Shown: positions 37,231 through 48,488 of the stretch, piece by piece
Layout of the letters: every line of letters starts with the position of its first letter
Position numbering within the stretch: position 1 is the stretch's first letter
Assembly (NCBI GenBank): GCA_002270565.1
Contig: NQMI01000091.1
Location: 1 to 64,000 of the forward strand
Reading direction: 5' to 3'
From: Stenocarpella maydis
Lineage: Eukaryota; Ascomycota; Sordariomycetes; Diaporthales; Diaporthaceae
DNA length: 64,000 bases
Program-made: the position numbers and the translations under genes
The notes under the pieces: model-generated
Told to the model about the DNA's origin: nothing
Database searches by the model: none
The model's input: the letters and a program-made list of their open reading frames with translations, nothing else

Positions 37231-38435
37231 ATGCTGGCCTCACGCTTCCGGGCCGCGAACCAATTGCGCAGGCTGGTAGTGACCAGGAGCATCACTACGC
37301 TGTCCAATAACCCAGATATTGTAGGTTTGCCCCGGGTCCCCTGCTGCTTGTCTTACCCCCGGAGGTGGGGGGGAGGGTGGCATTGGATGGGATTGAGAAT
37401 GATGGGCATCAGAAGTGGTCTCGTATGCCCAATGTTGGTTTGTCTTACGCCTTTTTGGTCTCTGCCTCAGCGCCTTCAAGGGGGATACGCCACCTACGGG
37501 ATCCATCCCACTGCCCCAAAATCACAGTAATGGAGGGGGGAAAAAAAGGAAGGACAAAAAAGAAAAGGACTGACACGGGCGCGCAGAAAGTCTTTCCCAA
37601 CCCGTCATCGCCCTCCTCATCCTACCTCCTAACCTACCTCACCTCGGAGCCCCCCAGCCCGGACCTGGCCGTCGGCACCACGACGGAGCTCCCTCCCACG
37701 CCCCGCTCGTTCCGCGAGAACCCCCGCTTCCTTGGCATCCTCAATGAGGTCCTCGCCGTCCACGCCCCGCTCGACGCGGAGCTGCGCGCCGCGGCCCAGG
37801 CGTTCGCCAGCCCGGGCGGTCTTAACCTCGGGGGAGGGATGATGAGGGGCAAGGGGAAGCGGAGGGGGAGCTCGGATGGGGCGGGCGGCGCGAGTGATCA
37901 GGGGGGAGCGGGCGGCGGTGGTGCTGGGGGCTGGGTGCACCTGAGTGATGTGAGTTTCTGTTCTGTGTTTTCGCCTGCTTCTTTTCCCCCTTGCCCCCTT
38001 ATCCAAGACATGGGTTCCCTTGGCGTATGGACAATATCCTTTTAGGTTCTTTTGCTGACTCTCGCCGTGCGCACAGAGGAGGAACCCCCCAGACTTTGGC
38101 AGGATAGCATGGTGAGCTGGCATACGCCGTTTCAATCCAGGTCAAGCGGTGGACTAACACTCGGCTCGGTGAGGCCCGAGGACATCTTTGGCAGTGTACA
38201 GGTCGACAGCAGGGGGAACATCGAGGGCAACTTCCAGGCCAGCGGGACGTACAGGATAGTGACGAACGAGGGGATGTGAGTTAAGCCGTGACCTAGCCTT
38301 TCAGCGCTGGTGCAGTCTGGACAGCAATCACTGACCAGGATTCCAACTTTTTGCAGACTGGGCCTGAGCCCCTTTCTGACAGAGAAGCTCGTTGCAAGGT
38401 TACGCGAAGAGGAGAAGAAGGAGCGAGTATCGTGA
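37231..38435 (+). CDS. conserved fungal protein, probably mitochondrial, unknown function (five exons)
   Basis: Proposed exons 37231-37320, 37587-37949, 38077-38111, 38174-38275 and 38357-38435 give 222 aa. The first exon encodes a basic, Ser/Arg-rich N-terminus (MLASRFRAANQLRRLVVTRS) that looks like a mitochondrial presequence. Exon 2 contains GTTTELPPTPRSFRENPRF and a helix ILNEVLAVHAPLDAELRAAAQAF, then a Gly-rich insert. Exons 2-5 join to GGWVHLSD-RRNPPDFGRIAW-PEDIFGSV and then TNEGILGLSPFLTEKLVARL. Continuity across three junctions supports the model. The 266-nt first intron could hide a small extra exon. The acceptor at 38173 (GTGAG) is weak but follows a perfect CTAAC branch site. The final TCG-TGA overlaps a GTGAGT donor-like sequence, so a further exon is possible. 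The family is conserved by eye but unnamed. Confidence 0.72.
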
Positions 38436-38830
38436 GTGTAGGCTCATCGTGTTCTGAGCCATGTATCAGCAGATTGATGACCCGACTGGGAAGTGTAAGA
38501 TAGCCGTACATCAGATATCATGGTCGACATGCGGTGCAGACCAGTGTTCTAGAACCCAGTGCCATTCACATGCAGTGGAGGGCAATCCGTGCAGCGCCTG
38601 CTCCGGCGCAGATAAGACGTCAGCCTGCCGATTCCCCGCTCAAACCATTGAAGCAGGCCCGATCCGAAGCCGGCTGGCCGGCCATTCGTGCAACCGGCAG
38701 CTCGACTCGCCACCCTGGAATCAAACAGCTTCTATAACAGACTTGGTCCGCGCCACACCTGGCGGTTCTATCCATACATGCATCGAATCCTCACTGTCAT
38801 TTCCCCTCTGCCCTGCCGCCCCCAAAAACC
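38436..38830. other. intergenic, 395 bp
   Basis: Upstream region of the FAD oxidoreductase gene; the last 60 bp are C/T-rich. A 605-codon frame starting here at 38461 overlaps the oxidoreductase in another frame and is a shadow. Confidence 0.5.
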
Positions 38831-40321
38831 ATGGTGCCCCGCGAGGTAGCCGAGGGCCAGTCCGGCCTCCCCGTGCCCAACAGCACAGCCTCATACTGGC
38901 ACAAGGACCCCTCCAAGAAGCTCCTGGGCCACCGGACCACTCCAGACCTGCCCGCCGAGGCCGACACCGTCATCATCGGCACCGGCATGACGGGCGCCTT
39001 TGCAGCCCGCTTCCTGAAAGAGCCAGCATCGCCCGCGAGCCAGCAGTCCCTCCTCGTCCTCGAGGCCCGCGAGGCCTGCTGGGGCGCGACGGGCCGCAAC
39101 GGCGGCCACTGCCAGCCCTTCCTGTACGGCGCGCGCGAGGACGTGGCGCGCTTCGAGCTCGAGACGTACGAGTTCCTGCGCGGGCTGGTGGCCGAGGAGG
39201 GGGTCGCGTGCGACTTCCGGCCCGTCAACGGCGTGCACGCCATGCTGAGCCCCGACGTGTTCGAGGCGGCGGCGGCGGCCATCCCCGCGCTGAGGAGGCG
39301 GGTCCCGGACTTTGCCGACAAGATCGCCGTGGTCTCGGCGCGGGACGGGCTCGTGGATGGGCCCGAGGGGGAGTGCTGGGCCCGGGGGCTGACGCTGGCG
39401 GCGCTCAGGCTGGACCGCCCCGGGGTGGCGGGCGCGGTGGTGCAGAAGCACGCCGCGTCCATGTGGCCGTACAAGCTCGTCGCGCACGTGCTCGAGAGGC
39501 TCCTCGCCGAGCACGGCCCCGCGTCCTTCAACCTGCAGACCAGCACGCCCGTCACGGGCGTCGCGAGGGACGCGCGGTCGGGGAGGTGGGCCGTCACCAC
39601 GCCGCGGGGCAGCGTCTCGGCGGCAAAGGTCCTCCTCGCCACCAACGGGTACACGTCGCGGCTGCTGCCCGCCTTCTCGGACCTCATCGTCCCCGTCAGG
39701 GGCCAGATCAGCGCGCTGCTGCCGCCCGAGCCCCGTGCCTCGCTGGACTACTCGTACGTCTTCTTCGGCAGAGTCGAGGCCGAGGACGGGCGCGGGGACA
39801 CCACGAGGGACGAGTACCTCGTCCAGCGGCCGCTCCCGGGAGGGGAGCTCATCCTCGGGGGGGGCCGGCACCTCGCCCAGGGCATGGCCGTCGGCGAGTG
39901 GCGGGACGACACGGTCGAGCCGAGGGTGGCGAGGTGGCTGCGTACGGAGCTCGAGCCCGTGCTCAGCCTCGGGCGGGACGAGGCCCCCGGGGAGGGCCTA
40001 AAGGCGTCGATGGAGTGGACGGGAATCATGGCGTACAGCCGCGACCAGGCTCCGTGGGTCGGCGCCGTGCCCGAGTCGCTGGGCGGTGGCCAGGGCCTTT
40101 ACGTCGCGGCTGGGTTCACGGGCCACGGCATGCCGCGGTGCGCGCTGGCCGGCAGGGGGGTCGCGAGGATCATGCTCGGGGACGGGGAGGGCCACGGGCT
40201 CCCCGAGACGTTTGTTGTGCGCGAGGACAGGGCGGCCAGAGCGAGAGAGGAGTGGGGTCCCGTTGGGACGGTGGATGAGATGGAGACTCTGATTGCGGAA
40301 TTGAAGCCTCTCGTCGCGTAG
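38831..40321 (+). CDS. FAD-dependent oxidoreductase, DAO family
   Basis: Single exon, 496 aa. A dinucleotide-binding fold starts at about residue 46: VIIGTGMTG (G50, G52, G55), followed by LLVLEA with the acidic residue E78, and GATGRNGGH (85-93), a signature of the DAO/glycine-oxidase-like flavoprotein group (PF01266). The second FAD-contacting part is near the C-terminus (about residues 395-450), with GIMAYSRDQAPWVG and GLYVAAGFTGHGMPRC. Members oxidise secondary or primary amines such as amino-acid derivatives; the substrate here is unknown. No signal peptide or TM helix is visible, so it is probably cytosolic or peroxisomal; the C-terminus (PLVA) is not a clear PTS1. Very high GC3 produces long false frames on both strands. 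Confidence 0.92.
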   Translation: MVPREVAEGQSGLPVPNSTASYWHKDPSKKLLGHRTTPDLPAEADTVIIGTGMTGAFAARFLKEPASPASQQSLLVLEAREACWGATGRNGGHCQPFLYGAREDVARFELETYEFLRGLVAEEGVACDFRPVNGVHAMLSPDVFEAAAAAIPALRRRVPDFADKIAVVSARDGLVDGPEGECWARGLTLAALRLDRPGVAGAVVQKHAASMWPYKLVAHVLERLLAEHGPASFNLQTSTPVTGVARDARSGRWAVTTPRGSVSAAKVLLATNGYTSRLLPAFSDLIVPVRGQISALLPPEPRASLDYSYVFFGRVEAEDGRGDTTRDEYLVQRPLPGGELILGGGRHLAQGMAVGEWRDDTVEPRVARWLRTELEPVLSLGRDEAPGEGLKASMEWTGIMAYSRDQAPWVGAVPESLGGGQGLYVAAGFTGHGMPRCALAGRGVARIMLGDGEGHGLPETFVVREDRAARAREEWGPVGTVDEMETLIAELKPLVA

Positions 40322-41322
40322 TGAAGCCGTGTGGAAGCTGAACCACATCAGGCTGTCTAGAATATAGACGCAAGCACTCCAAATATCTGGAACCTTACCT
40401 AGGTACGTCAGGAAGGCTTCTGTCAAAACTAGCTGTTGCAAGCAGAGGTAACCTTACTCTTCGAGGTACATATTACCAGGCCAACACTATCAATACAAGC
40501 GTCCCCGGAGGCATAGGTGCCACAGATTCGTTAATGAAACGTTGGTCAGCTTCCAAGGTTGGTGTATCCGGTCTGTCCACTGCTCGATGGTTCGCTCCTT
40601 GTTGTTGAACAAGGCTATCATGGCGAGGCCATGTGCCCTAAACGAATGCGGTCAGCGACTTGTCCCGCTACTACCTTTTCAATTTTAACTATGGCGCCCT
40701 TCCTCACAGTCTATCATTTTTTCAGGGAGATATTCCTGGCGGAGGCTAGCAGTGCTTGTTGATCAGCACACGTCCCCCGGGGTTTCAATGTAAGCCTCAA
40801 GGCTTCTAATTCCGTTCGATGTTTTGTCCAAACGGCCCCTCTGCACCACCAACACTTCCAACTAAAAATCCCTGTACTTTCCGGATCGACCGATATTTTC
40901 CCCTGTTCAGCGTATTACGCCATTGTATCTATTAGGAAATATGCAATGCATTTCCTCAGATGGGGCTGGTGAAACTGTGAGCACAAGGATGCAGGATACG
41001 TCACCGTGACCATGAAGTGAAGGCAGCAGGTACAATAATTGCTTTTGGAACCTATGATGTCTTCATGCTGGCAAATCAACAATCACATGTCGGTAAGATG
41101 ATGTCAAACAAAATCCGAAGAGAATATTTATATGATAAACAGCACATTGCTCAATGTCCGCGGGGTGGTTTCTCATCTGGAGCACCACAAATTCCGGGAA
41201 CTCACTTACACTTCCTGTCATAGCCACGAAAAAAGACCACACAGATACTGTTTACAATCAAAAATTCTCATCCCATAAACCCCAAGCAAAACCTACATCC
41301 CTCAGTCAGCAACAGAAACAAG
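40322..41322. other. intergenic, 1.0 kb
   Basis: Between two plus-strand genes. Moderately AT-rich toward the 3' part. No gene or element recognised. Confidence 0.5.
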
Positions 41323-41769
41323 ATGTCTACCAACGCCAACCAGGAGTTTGGCAACGTTGACACCGTCACTGATGACATCCCTCAGGGCAGCGATACGGTC
41401 GATAACTCCTTCACCACCTCGGGAAAGACGGCAGTCCCCGTCATCCCGGACGAGACACCTGTTGAGCAGCCAAACGACGCCCGCAACCCCGACTCCGACG
41501 CCGCTCTCGGTAAGTCCAGTCCTCAGTCTTGCGAGACCCGTCCAAGACGGGGTAAGGAGGCAACAAAATCTAAATGCGAAAAAATTGCTGACCAGTATGG
41601 ATGTGCTTTCTTGTTTGAAGAGCAGGACGAAAGGGACGCCATCGATAGAGGCAATGTCGTCAAAGGTGGCCGCACTCGCGGTGCCACCAAACATGGAGGC
41701 ACGTACCAGGAGCCAGGTGATGAAGAGGGCCTTCCTGGTCCTGACGACGGGACTTCGTCCGTTCGTTGA
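41323..41769 (+). CDS. small acidic, disordered conserved fungal protein (two exons)
   Basis: Exons 41323-41509 and 41621-41769 encode 111 aa. The intron (GTAAGT...GAAG, 111 nt) is divisible by three and has no stop, so the unspliced frame also stays open. Splicing is supported because it joins DSDAALE to QDERDAIDRGNVV. The protein is acidic, rich in Asp/Asn/Thr, and should be largely unstructured. The segments DAIDRGNVV, GRTRGATK and GTYQEPGDEEGLP look like conserved short motifs of a small ascomycete family. I do not know its function; histone-chaperone-like or stress-related roles would be guesses. There are no TM segments and no signal peptide. Confidence 0.75.
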   Translation: MSTNANQEFGNVDTVTDDIPQGSDTVDNSFTTSGKTAVPVIPDETPVEQPNDARNPDSDAALGKSSPQSCETRPRRGKEATKSKCEKIADQYGCAFLFEEQDERDAIDRGNVVKGGRTRGATKHGGTYQEPGDEEGLPGPDDGTSSVR

Positions 41770-42531
41770 GCACGTAGATGCTTCTGTTGGGTCACCCGGT
41801 CCGATCTCTGCGATGTGCCGACTGGAAGTGGAGCACAGTGTAATTAGGTGGACAGGTTGAAGCAAACACTTAGCTTGAAATGCTGGTCTGTCACGGGTTG
41901 AGGTTCATTCCCGAGACTACGAGGTCGCTTATGGAATGAGAGGGGTTATTTCCAGTGGGATTGGTTGTGAATGACAAACCAGACCATAAAACCAGCTCCG
42001 TTGTGGTGCTTGACTTTTATGTTGTGCTCATTGCTCTCAGCCATCATTTCACTCGCTCCACAATGCCACTGGGACATCAATACAATTACCCTATTTCAAT
42101 GTTGTTATCTGATATCATGAGTCGAGAGTCACATAGCTTCCTAGACACAACCTGTCCCAACCTGGACAACTTCCGCCACCTAACATAAGGTTTTCCAAGG
42201 AAATTACTAGGATTTCTAGGTACTTATTAAACAGGAAAAGGGCTACCCTACATTAAGCTGTAACCATTTAGGTGCTTTAGGCTTTACGCACTCTAGGCCA
42301 TCTGTTTTTGAGTGTGTGGAGGAACCTTCCTTTGGATACGTGAAGGACCATTCCTCTATTCGTATGGATAGCTTTCCTGTGGGTATGCGGAGGGCCCTTC
42401 CTCTCGGGGCATGGAGGGCCTTTCTCTGGGGCTTGGGGGCGCTAAAGGTTCAGCCAGAGACATTTATAGACAAGAGTATGAGGAGTGATGTCTATGCGGC
42501 CAGAGAGTTCCGTGGCACAACTTCTCATGCC
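41770..42531. other. intergenic, convergent 3' ends
   Basis: 3' flanks of the small acidic protein gene (+) and of the large minus-strand gene. No other gene supported; a plus-strand frame at 42316-42732 is largely antisense to the minus-strand gene. Confidence 0.5.
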
Positions 42532-45500
42532 TCAGTTTATGATGAACTGTGGCAGATGCGACTCAGGGTACGCATAATGCTCTGCCATACAAGTCCAGCA
42601 GATGGGCTCGTCGGCCGTCACCACAACAGAATGGCCTTGGCCCTTTCGAATCAAAATCGCCGCGGCACAGAGGCGGGCAACCCAATTATCACTGGCCCGT
42701 ATCACTCCGACCGAAGGCGGGGCGTCGAGTAGCTCCTCCCAAGAGTCCAACGATGCGATGTCCTTGTCCTTGGGCGGCTGGGTGCGGTCGCAGTCGCAAG
42801 GGAACTGCAATATGTCACATCCATCTTTCTCCAGGGCCAAAACATCTAGGTCCGCTACCCAGCGGCCCTTGTCTTGGACGGAAATCACCGACTCCAGGAG
42901 GAAGGTTTGTTGATCGATGTCGCCGGTGTTGTCCCAGTCAAGAGGCATCTTCCATTTGGTGAAGGACAGATGAAGAGACGTGCCTTTGAAACTGTCTATG
43001 TGCTTCCCATCGTATAGATTGTGATCGATCATGGAGGCATCATATGTTGTCGCTCTTGATGAAGGGTCACTGGGCGAGATCATCAGAACAATCCCAGCAT
43101 GGCCAACATTGCCTACCAAATGTCGAATATTCATGCCAAGGTTAGCGGTCGTAGGGTCAGACAGCAGTATGCCTGCAACAAAGATGGAATTCTCAGAACA
43201 AAGTGCAACGACCCCTTCCGTGTGTTCGATATCAATGTTGGACTGTCCGGACTCCATCATCGCAATGCATGCAAGTGACCGCGCTCGCGTCATTTCTTTG
43301 CACAAATCTTGTGTAGAGATGGTGGAGATCTTGGCGTATGCGTCGTCCGTATGCTCGAATTGTATTGGAAACCATTTTGCTCTGAACAGCTCCTGGTCAA
43401 TTAGTCTCAGAGAGATGGTAGCACCAGGGAGCTGGCTGTAGAGAACAGATACTATTTCCAGTGCCCGAAGACCGGTGATCCACTCGGTGGGTATGCTTCT
43501 ATATAGGCCGACTGTGTAGTAAGCACCTAGGTGTCTGCCGTTGTCGCTGTCGAGTAAGCTCGCATTGTGGCTTTTGGACTCTGTGGGGGTGTCTGAAGAT
43601 CTTTTTCTCTTCTTCCCTGCAAAACGTCCGCGACCGTGTAGGAATGAATACTGCCGGCCCTAAAACCACCGTTTTCGTCAGTATGGAAATCTAGGAGTAA
43701 CTCATGGGGTACTGACTTCAACGAAACCCATTATAAATCCGACAATATCGAAGGATGAGCCCTCTGCATGCAGCCACTCTAGGCTTTCCTGAGCATCCAC
43801 CGCCATGATAGCACGATTCATTTGCGACTTGAGTTCCTTGAGCCTGAGCTCATAGAGTTCCTTGAGCACGAATATATGAAACCCAGCTGAACTATCCGGC
43901 ATAGGAATATACTGGAGCTCGATAAATTGAGCGGATCGCCCATCCTCCGCGAACAATGCCGGGGGGGTTTCCCAGAGCCGAAGGCCTGCAGGGGCAATCC
44001 CGGAGCCTCTCAAGTCTCTTGAATACCAGGTTGCCTTCTTCTTGTGGGGGATATTCTTCGAATCGTGTATAATATGGCAGCGCTCGCCCAGCCGGTTTAT
44101 GCTAGTTTGACGTTGCCGCAGGTCATCGCTGTGGATCGGGTTTCCTACGCTGTCTTCGGCATATAACCAACGTGCGTTCCGCAGTCGTGATGAGCCGTCT
44201 TCATCGAGGTGGTTGTGCCCATCCAAGCCAGCCGGCACTGGACTGATCGTGGCGAACTCATAAGCCTCGTTATGGTTGTCATCTTCTTTACTCCTGCATA
44301 TAATAGCATGTCCAGGAGATAGGTTTAGACGCCGGGCTGTCCTGCGCAGGAATTCGAAGCCGATCTCCGTGCCATCGTTTTTGCGGAGGGAACCCAAAAC
44401 ATCAGGATTACATAGACCGAAGAACGGGGGGCGCAGGACCTTCTGAAACCCGAGGAGCTGGGTATCTTTTCTCCAACCGAACCTAACAAATCTCATCCGA
44501 TCTTGGCGCTTGGCGCGATCTTGGGGTGGGATAGTACCAGCTGCTTGACAGAGTTTGAACAGCCAGGAGAGGACTGTCTTCTCAGACTCTTCGCTTGGGT
44601 GCAAGAGATCTCCGATCTTTTGGAACCATTCGACAGATGCCTCGAGGTTCGAAATCGAGACCTCCCATTGCCTCAGAACTGCCCCCAGGCAAGTGAGCCA
44701 AATCTCGTCGATAGTGGCTCGTTCCCCTTGGCTCTCATCGCTCCTGACCTGGACCGGGCTCCCGTAATATCTCAAGTGAGACAGTGCCAGGGACCATCGA
44801 GTGGCTATGCCTAAACCTGTGTCTTGCATCTTTCTGCCCTGCGCATCTCTGCTTGGGGCGTGATATTCAAATCCAAGACTGAGCACTCCCAAAGGCGGGA
44901 ACAACTCATCCGAAAACGAAACATTGGTGGCCTGTTCCTGGAAAACGAGAAGATTCGGGTACAAGTGCCATGAAGAAATAGCCAGCAGCACAGAACGATC
45001 AAAGGCAACCATTGGTTCATTTGCCAGCAGAGTCTCCAGGACCTCCATCGCACGGATCCATGCCCGAGTCACCTTGTCAAAGGTCGTCCCAGAATCCAGA
45101 AATGGAAGTGTAATGTTGTCGACGACAAGCTTGAACTGTGTATGCTGGAAGACCGTACACTGATCGGCTCTTCTCATCCAAGATCGTGCACTCGCGTCCC
45201 ATCTTGCCAGATCTTGCCGATTGAAGTCTTGAAGGGCGGCCATGTGAGTATACGGATTCACGATCGACTTCCGCTCCAGCTGGTCCTGGACCTGTCGTTT
45301 CCTGTCGTGAACGAGCTCCACCCAGATTGCTGTGGCCTCCTTGGCGTCCCATGCTCTCGCTAGCATACAGGCGAGGAGGTAAACGCTCAAGGATGCCGAC
45401 GTTGAGGTCGCCGCGGCCCAGATCGAGGTCATGTCCGCGCCCACAAAGTCCCGGAATGGCCCATCCTCGTCGGTGCCATGTGGGTTCACGCCAGGGCGCC

Positions 45501-45780
45501 GAAGGATGTCCGAGACACGAGTACCGAAAGCTTTGATCAGCTTTGGGGTCTCCGGGACGATCTCGTTGAACAAGAAGCCCAGCCGGCAAGCCAACCTGTG
45601 CTGCTGTCCGCCCTCTGCTTCTTGTCGGCGCTGGAGCGAAAGCGCTGGGCCGATTGTCGAAAATTCCTCCGGGGGACTGCACCGCACCAGGGATACGTCG
45701 AGGTTGATGTTGACCAGCGCGGCGACGTTCTGATTATTGGCGGCAACGAGGGAGCCGCTGAGGTTGGGGATGGATGGCAT
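42532..45780 (-). CDS. large uncharacterised fungal protein, 1063 aa (two exons)
   Basis: Minus-strand exons 45780-43717 and 43659-42532 join through a 57-nt intron (GTCAGT donor, ACTGACGA branch site, TTTTAG acceptor). The two parts are otherwise separate frames. The junction reads GFVE-GRQYSFLHGRGRFAGKKRKR, and the second exon then stays open for 376 codons. The protein has no TM helix or signal peptide. It is mixed alpha/beta, with a basic nuclear-localisation-like GKKRKR at about residues 703-708. A Cys pair sits near the end (CWTCMAEHYAYPESHLP). The pattern resembles a recurrent Sordariomycete family of about 1000-residue proteins (ALVNINLDVSLV start, GADMTSIWAAATS, LACMLARAW) that I remember without an assigned function. 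The ATG at 45780 is the first Met and starts the conserved-looking sequence. Confidence 0.82.
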
Positions 45781-47212
45781 GCTTGCATATCAATGGTTTC
45801 TGTATTCAGAGCCCACGCAACATGTATTCGTGCTCAATTCTACCACAAGAGGGAACTCACCCGCTATAATATATACGAGGCACAAGGGTGCTATTCATGT
45901 CGCCTATGCGACTGCACCGCCTCCATGCAGGAAAGTGGTCTAGTGGCTGATTCCAGCATATCACGACAATCCCGACATGCGGTGTGAGGCTTTTTCACTG
46001 CTCCAAGGAGTATTCCAGTTGGGCTGGATGCATGTGTGGCTCAAACGATTGGTCGACATGTGCCTGAATATGTTCTGTAACCAGGCAACAAGGCAGCCAA
46101 AGGCTGCAGACGCCGCCTCACGCTCACAACATTGAAGATTACACCGCTGCGACGATATGGCCTGTTGCTGTGTGATCTTCTACCTTGCAGTCTCACTCCC
46201 CTGTCACTAGGGCGCAGAGCCCGGTGCTGGTGATATGTCTACTAGTGCTGACGATTCGGGGACGACACAATGCAGAGAGAGGAAACCCCCCAGGTGGGGC
46301 CGAAAACCACCCCCGCAATCCGATGCAAGAGCCTCTCTATCTGCTCCCTACACAGCTATCTGAAGTGGCTGATTCCTGGACGTGCGGCAGAGCGCGTGGT
46401 ACTCAAAACCGCCATCCACGGACAATTGAATAAGACAGACCCCCCCGGGGAGAGTGTTTGAGCAGCGGAAATGGAAGGACAGTATCCGACTCTGTCTTTC
46501 TGGTTGGGCTAGCTGGCTGCTGTATGAATTGTAACGATTGAATGACTGCTCAATCAAGGGTGGATATAATACCATCCTATAGCCGTAGCCCCGAGAGCGG
46601 GTCGTGGGGGAGATAAACGCCGTAGCCGACTGCAGCGTGGGGTGGTGATGGTGAGCCTGCCCGGTTTCCTAGGACCAAAGGACCAAGGTTGACTGACCAG
46701 GAACCTTTATTACATAGTATGCGGCTGCTGACTGTGAACTGTGCAAAAGTAGATAGACTTTATTTATAGTCCTGTCCCTCCCCGGCCCTGTCGTCGTGGG
46801 GTTGAGTTCAAATGTTACCCTCACGCCCATTTACACTGGTGAGTGCCCAACTGATTACATATCACAAGCTCGACACGCCCGGCCATCTCATGCTGTTGAT
46901 TATTATTAGGAGTGATTGACTCGATCCACCGTCACAAATAGTCTGCTGCTGTGCACAGCGGCATGTCATGACCACATTACTAATCCGCAACCCAATCCAG
47001 TAAAACGGGGCCCCAGCAGTCGGTCCCTTTTTCACAAACGGCCAGTTTCCGTGGGAGGAGAGCAAGACCCCCCCGCCCCCACCATGCCACGGCCACTGCC
47101 AACCTCGAACACCCAAAGTTTCTTTGCGAGGCTGAAGAAGTTCGTCCTGGCATTGATTAACCGCCTACGTTCCAAAAGGCAGAAACCACCACCCTCGAGA
47201 AACCACAGGACC
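45781..47212. other. divergent intergenic region, 1.4 kb
   Basis: Separates the large minus-strand gene from the plus-strand GCL modifier gene, so it should hold both promoters. No other gene recognised. An in-frame upstream ATG at 47084 would extend the following protein by 43 residues. Confidence 0.5.
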
Positions 47213-48488
47213 ATGGCAAAACAGCTAGTGCTTTCCACTGGGTAAGGCCGCCTGCTCCTAGATCCATCCGTCCATCCCCCAGGCACGTCATTCATTCATT
47301 GTGTTACCATGTGCCGCCCAGCCCAGCCCAGCAACAACAACCAAAAAAAAAAGGAAGAAAAAAAAAAGAAAAAAAAAAAAAGAAAAAAAAAAAAGAATGC
47401 AGCAGCGCCCGCCGAGAACCCCGACCACATACCACATGCTAATTTTCCTGGCCCCGTCGCATCGCAGTAACATCGTATCCGGCGGCCCCTCCATCATCCG
47501 CAAGCCTGGCGCATACCGCTCCAACCTCGAGCTCACAAACTCGCTGCGCAGCAACTTCCTCGCCGCCAAGCACGAGTACGCCTCGGCGACCCCGACCACC
47601 GCCAATGGCCACGCCAACGGCAGCGCCAACGGCACGGCTGCCGCGACCGAGACGACGCCCAACCGCACAGCCGGCGATGCCTCAGCAGCAGCAGCAGCAG
47701 CAGCAGACCCACAGCCCCGCACCACCACAAAAACACCCACCCCGCTGCCGTCGTGGACGTCGCAGGACCCGGCCGACGGCACCATCTACATCCCCCGCAT
47801 AGACTGGACGCCCGACACGAGCCTGCAGGAGGAGCCCTCGCAGTACGACATCACGGTCAAGATCTTCTACCTGCCGACGTCGGACGTGGCGTCGCGCGCG
47901 GCCTACACGCGGCGGGCCCTCTCGCTGGGCTGCGGGAGCTGGGCGTGTCGTCCGTGTCGCTGCTCATCGCCTCGTTCCCGGGCATGTCGTTCGAGGGCGA
48001 CTGCGAGTGGGAGGCCGACAGGCTCAACGCGTCGCAGGGCGACGACGGCTCCGAGCTCGCCACCTGGGCGCAGGCCCTCGAGCCGCTGCACGACGAGGGG
48101 CTCGCGCGCCAGCTGGGCATCGCCGAGTTCGGCAGCGAGAAGCTCGCCCGTCCCGCCGCCCCGCCGCGCGTCAAGCCCGCCGTCGACCAGATCAACATCC
48201 GCCTGTGCAAGTCCCCCGCCCCTCGTCAAGCTCGCCCGCGACGAGGGCATAGAGCTCTTTGTCCACAGCGACTGCACCGACATCCTGCCGGAGGGGACCC
48301 TGCGCGAGCTGCTTGGTCATGGCGTCGGGGGCGCCGCGGTGCTGGCGGACCCGGCCGAGGGCATCCACGACGGCCTGAAGGGTGACTTGACGCCGCAGTG
48401 GGTCGTCAAATATACGGCTGTGGTTAGGGACCGGGGCGTCATCGAGAACAAGGGTTACTTTGCTGGTGCAGGGCTCGTCGAGGAGTAA
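47213..48488 (+). pseudogene. glutamate-cysteine ligase modifier (regulatory) subunit, with two compensating frameshifts
   Basis: Exons 47213-47241 and 47468-48488. The modifier subunit belongs to the aldo/keto reductase fold and raises the efficiency of the catalytic ligase in glutathione synthesis. The intron junction gives MAKQLVLSTG-NIVSGGPSIIRKPG. The frame then runs through YDITVKIFYLP. At about 47915-47932 homology moves to another frame (RELGVSSVSLLIASFPGMSF, LGIAEFGSEKLA, VKPAVDQINIR). At about 48203-48222 it returns to the first frame (PPPLVKLARDEGIEL, HSDCTDILPEGTLRELLGHG) and ends LVEE. One base seems lost at the first point and one gained at the second, with net length 350 codons. 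Sequence error in GC-rich DNA is as likely as true gene loss, because the rest is well conserved. An in-frame upstream ATG (47084) would add a basic N-terminus. Confidence 0.8.
47341..47396 (+). repeat. A-rich tract in the GCL modifier intron
   Basis: About 55 bp of A runs broken by single or double G, inside the 226-nt intron 47242-47467. It is the second A-rich tract found inside an intron in this window. Confidence 0.9.

Noticed and set aside
38797..39871. 296- and 326-codon minus-strand frames
   Set aside because: Antisense shadows of the FAD oxidoreductase gene.
38461..40278. 605-codon plus-strand frame
   Set aside because: Overlaps the FAD oxidoreductase in another frame; Arg/Ala/Gly-rich translation typical of GC-rich shadows.
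41302..41865. 187-codon minus-strand frame
   Set aside because: Exactly antisense to the two-exon acidic protein gene, which has convincing splicing.
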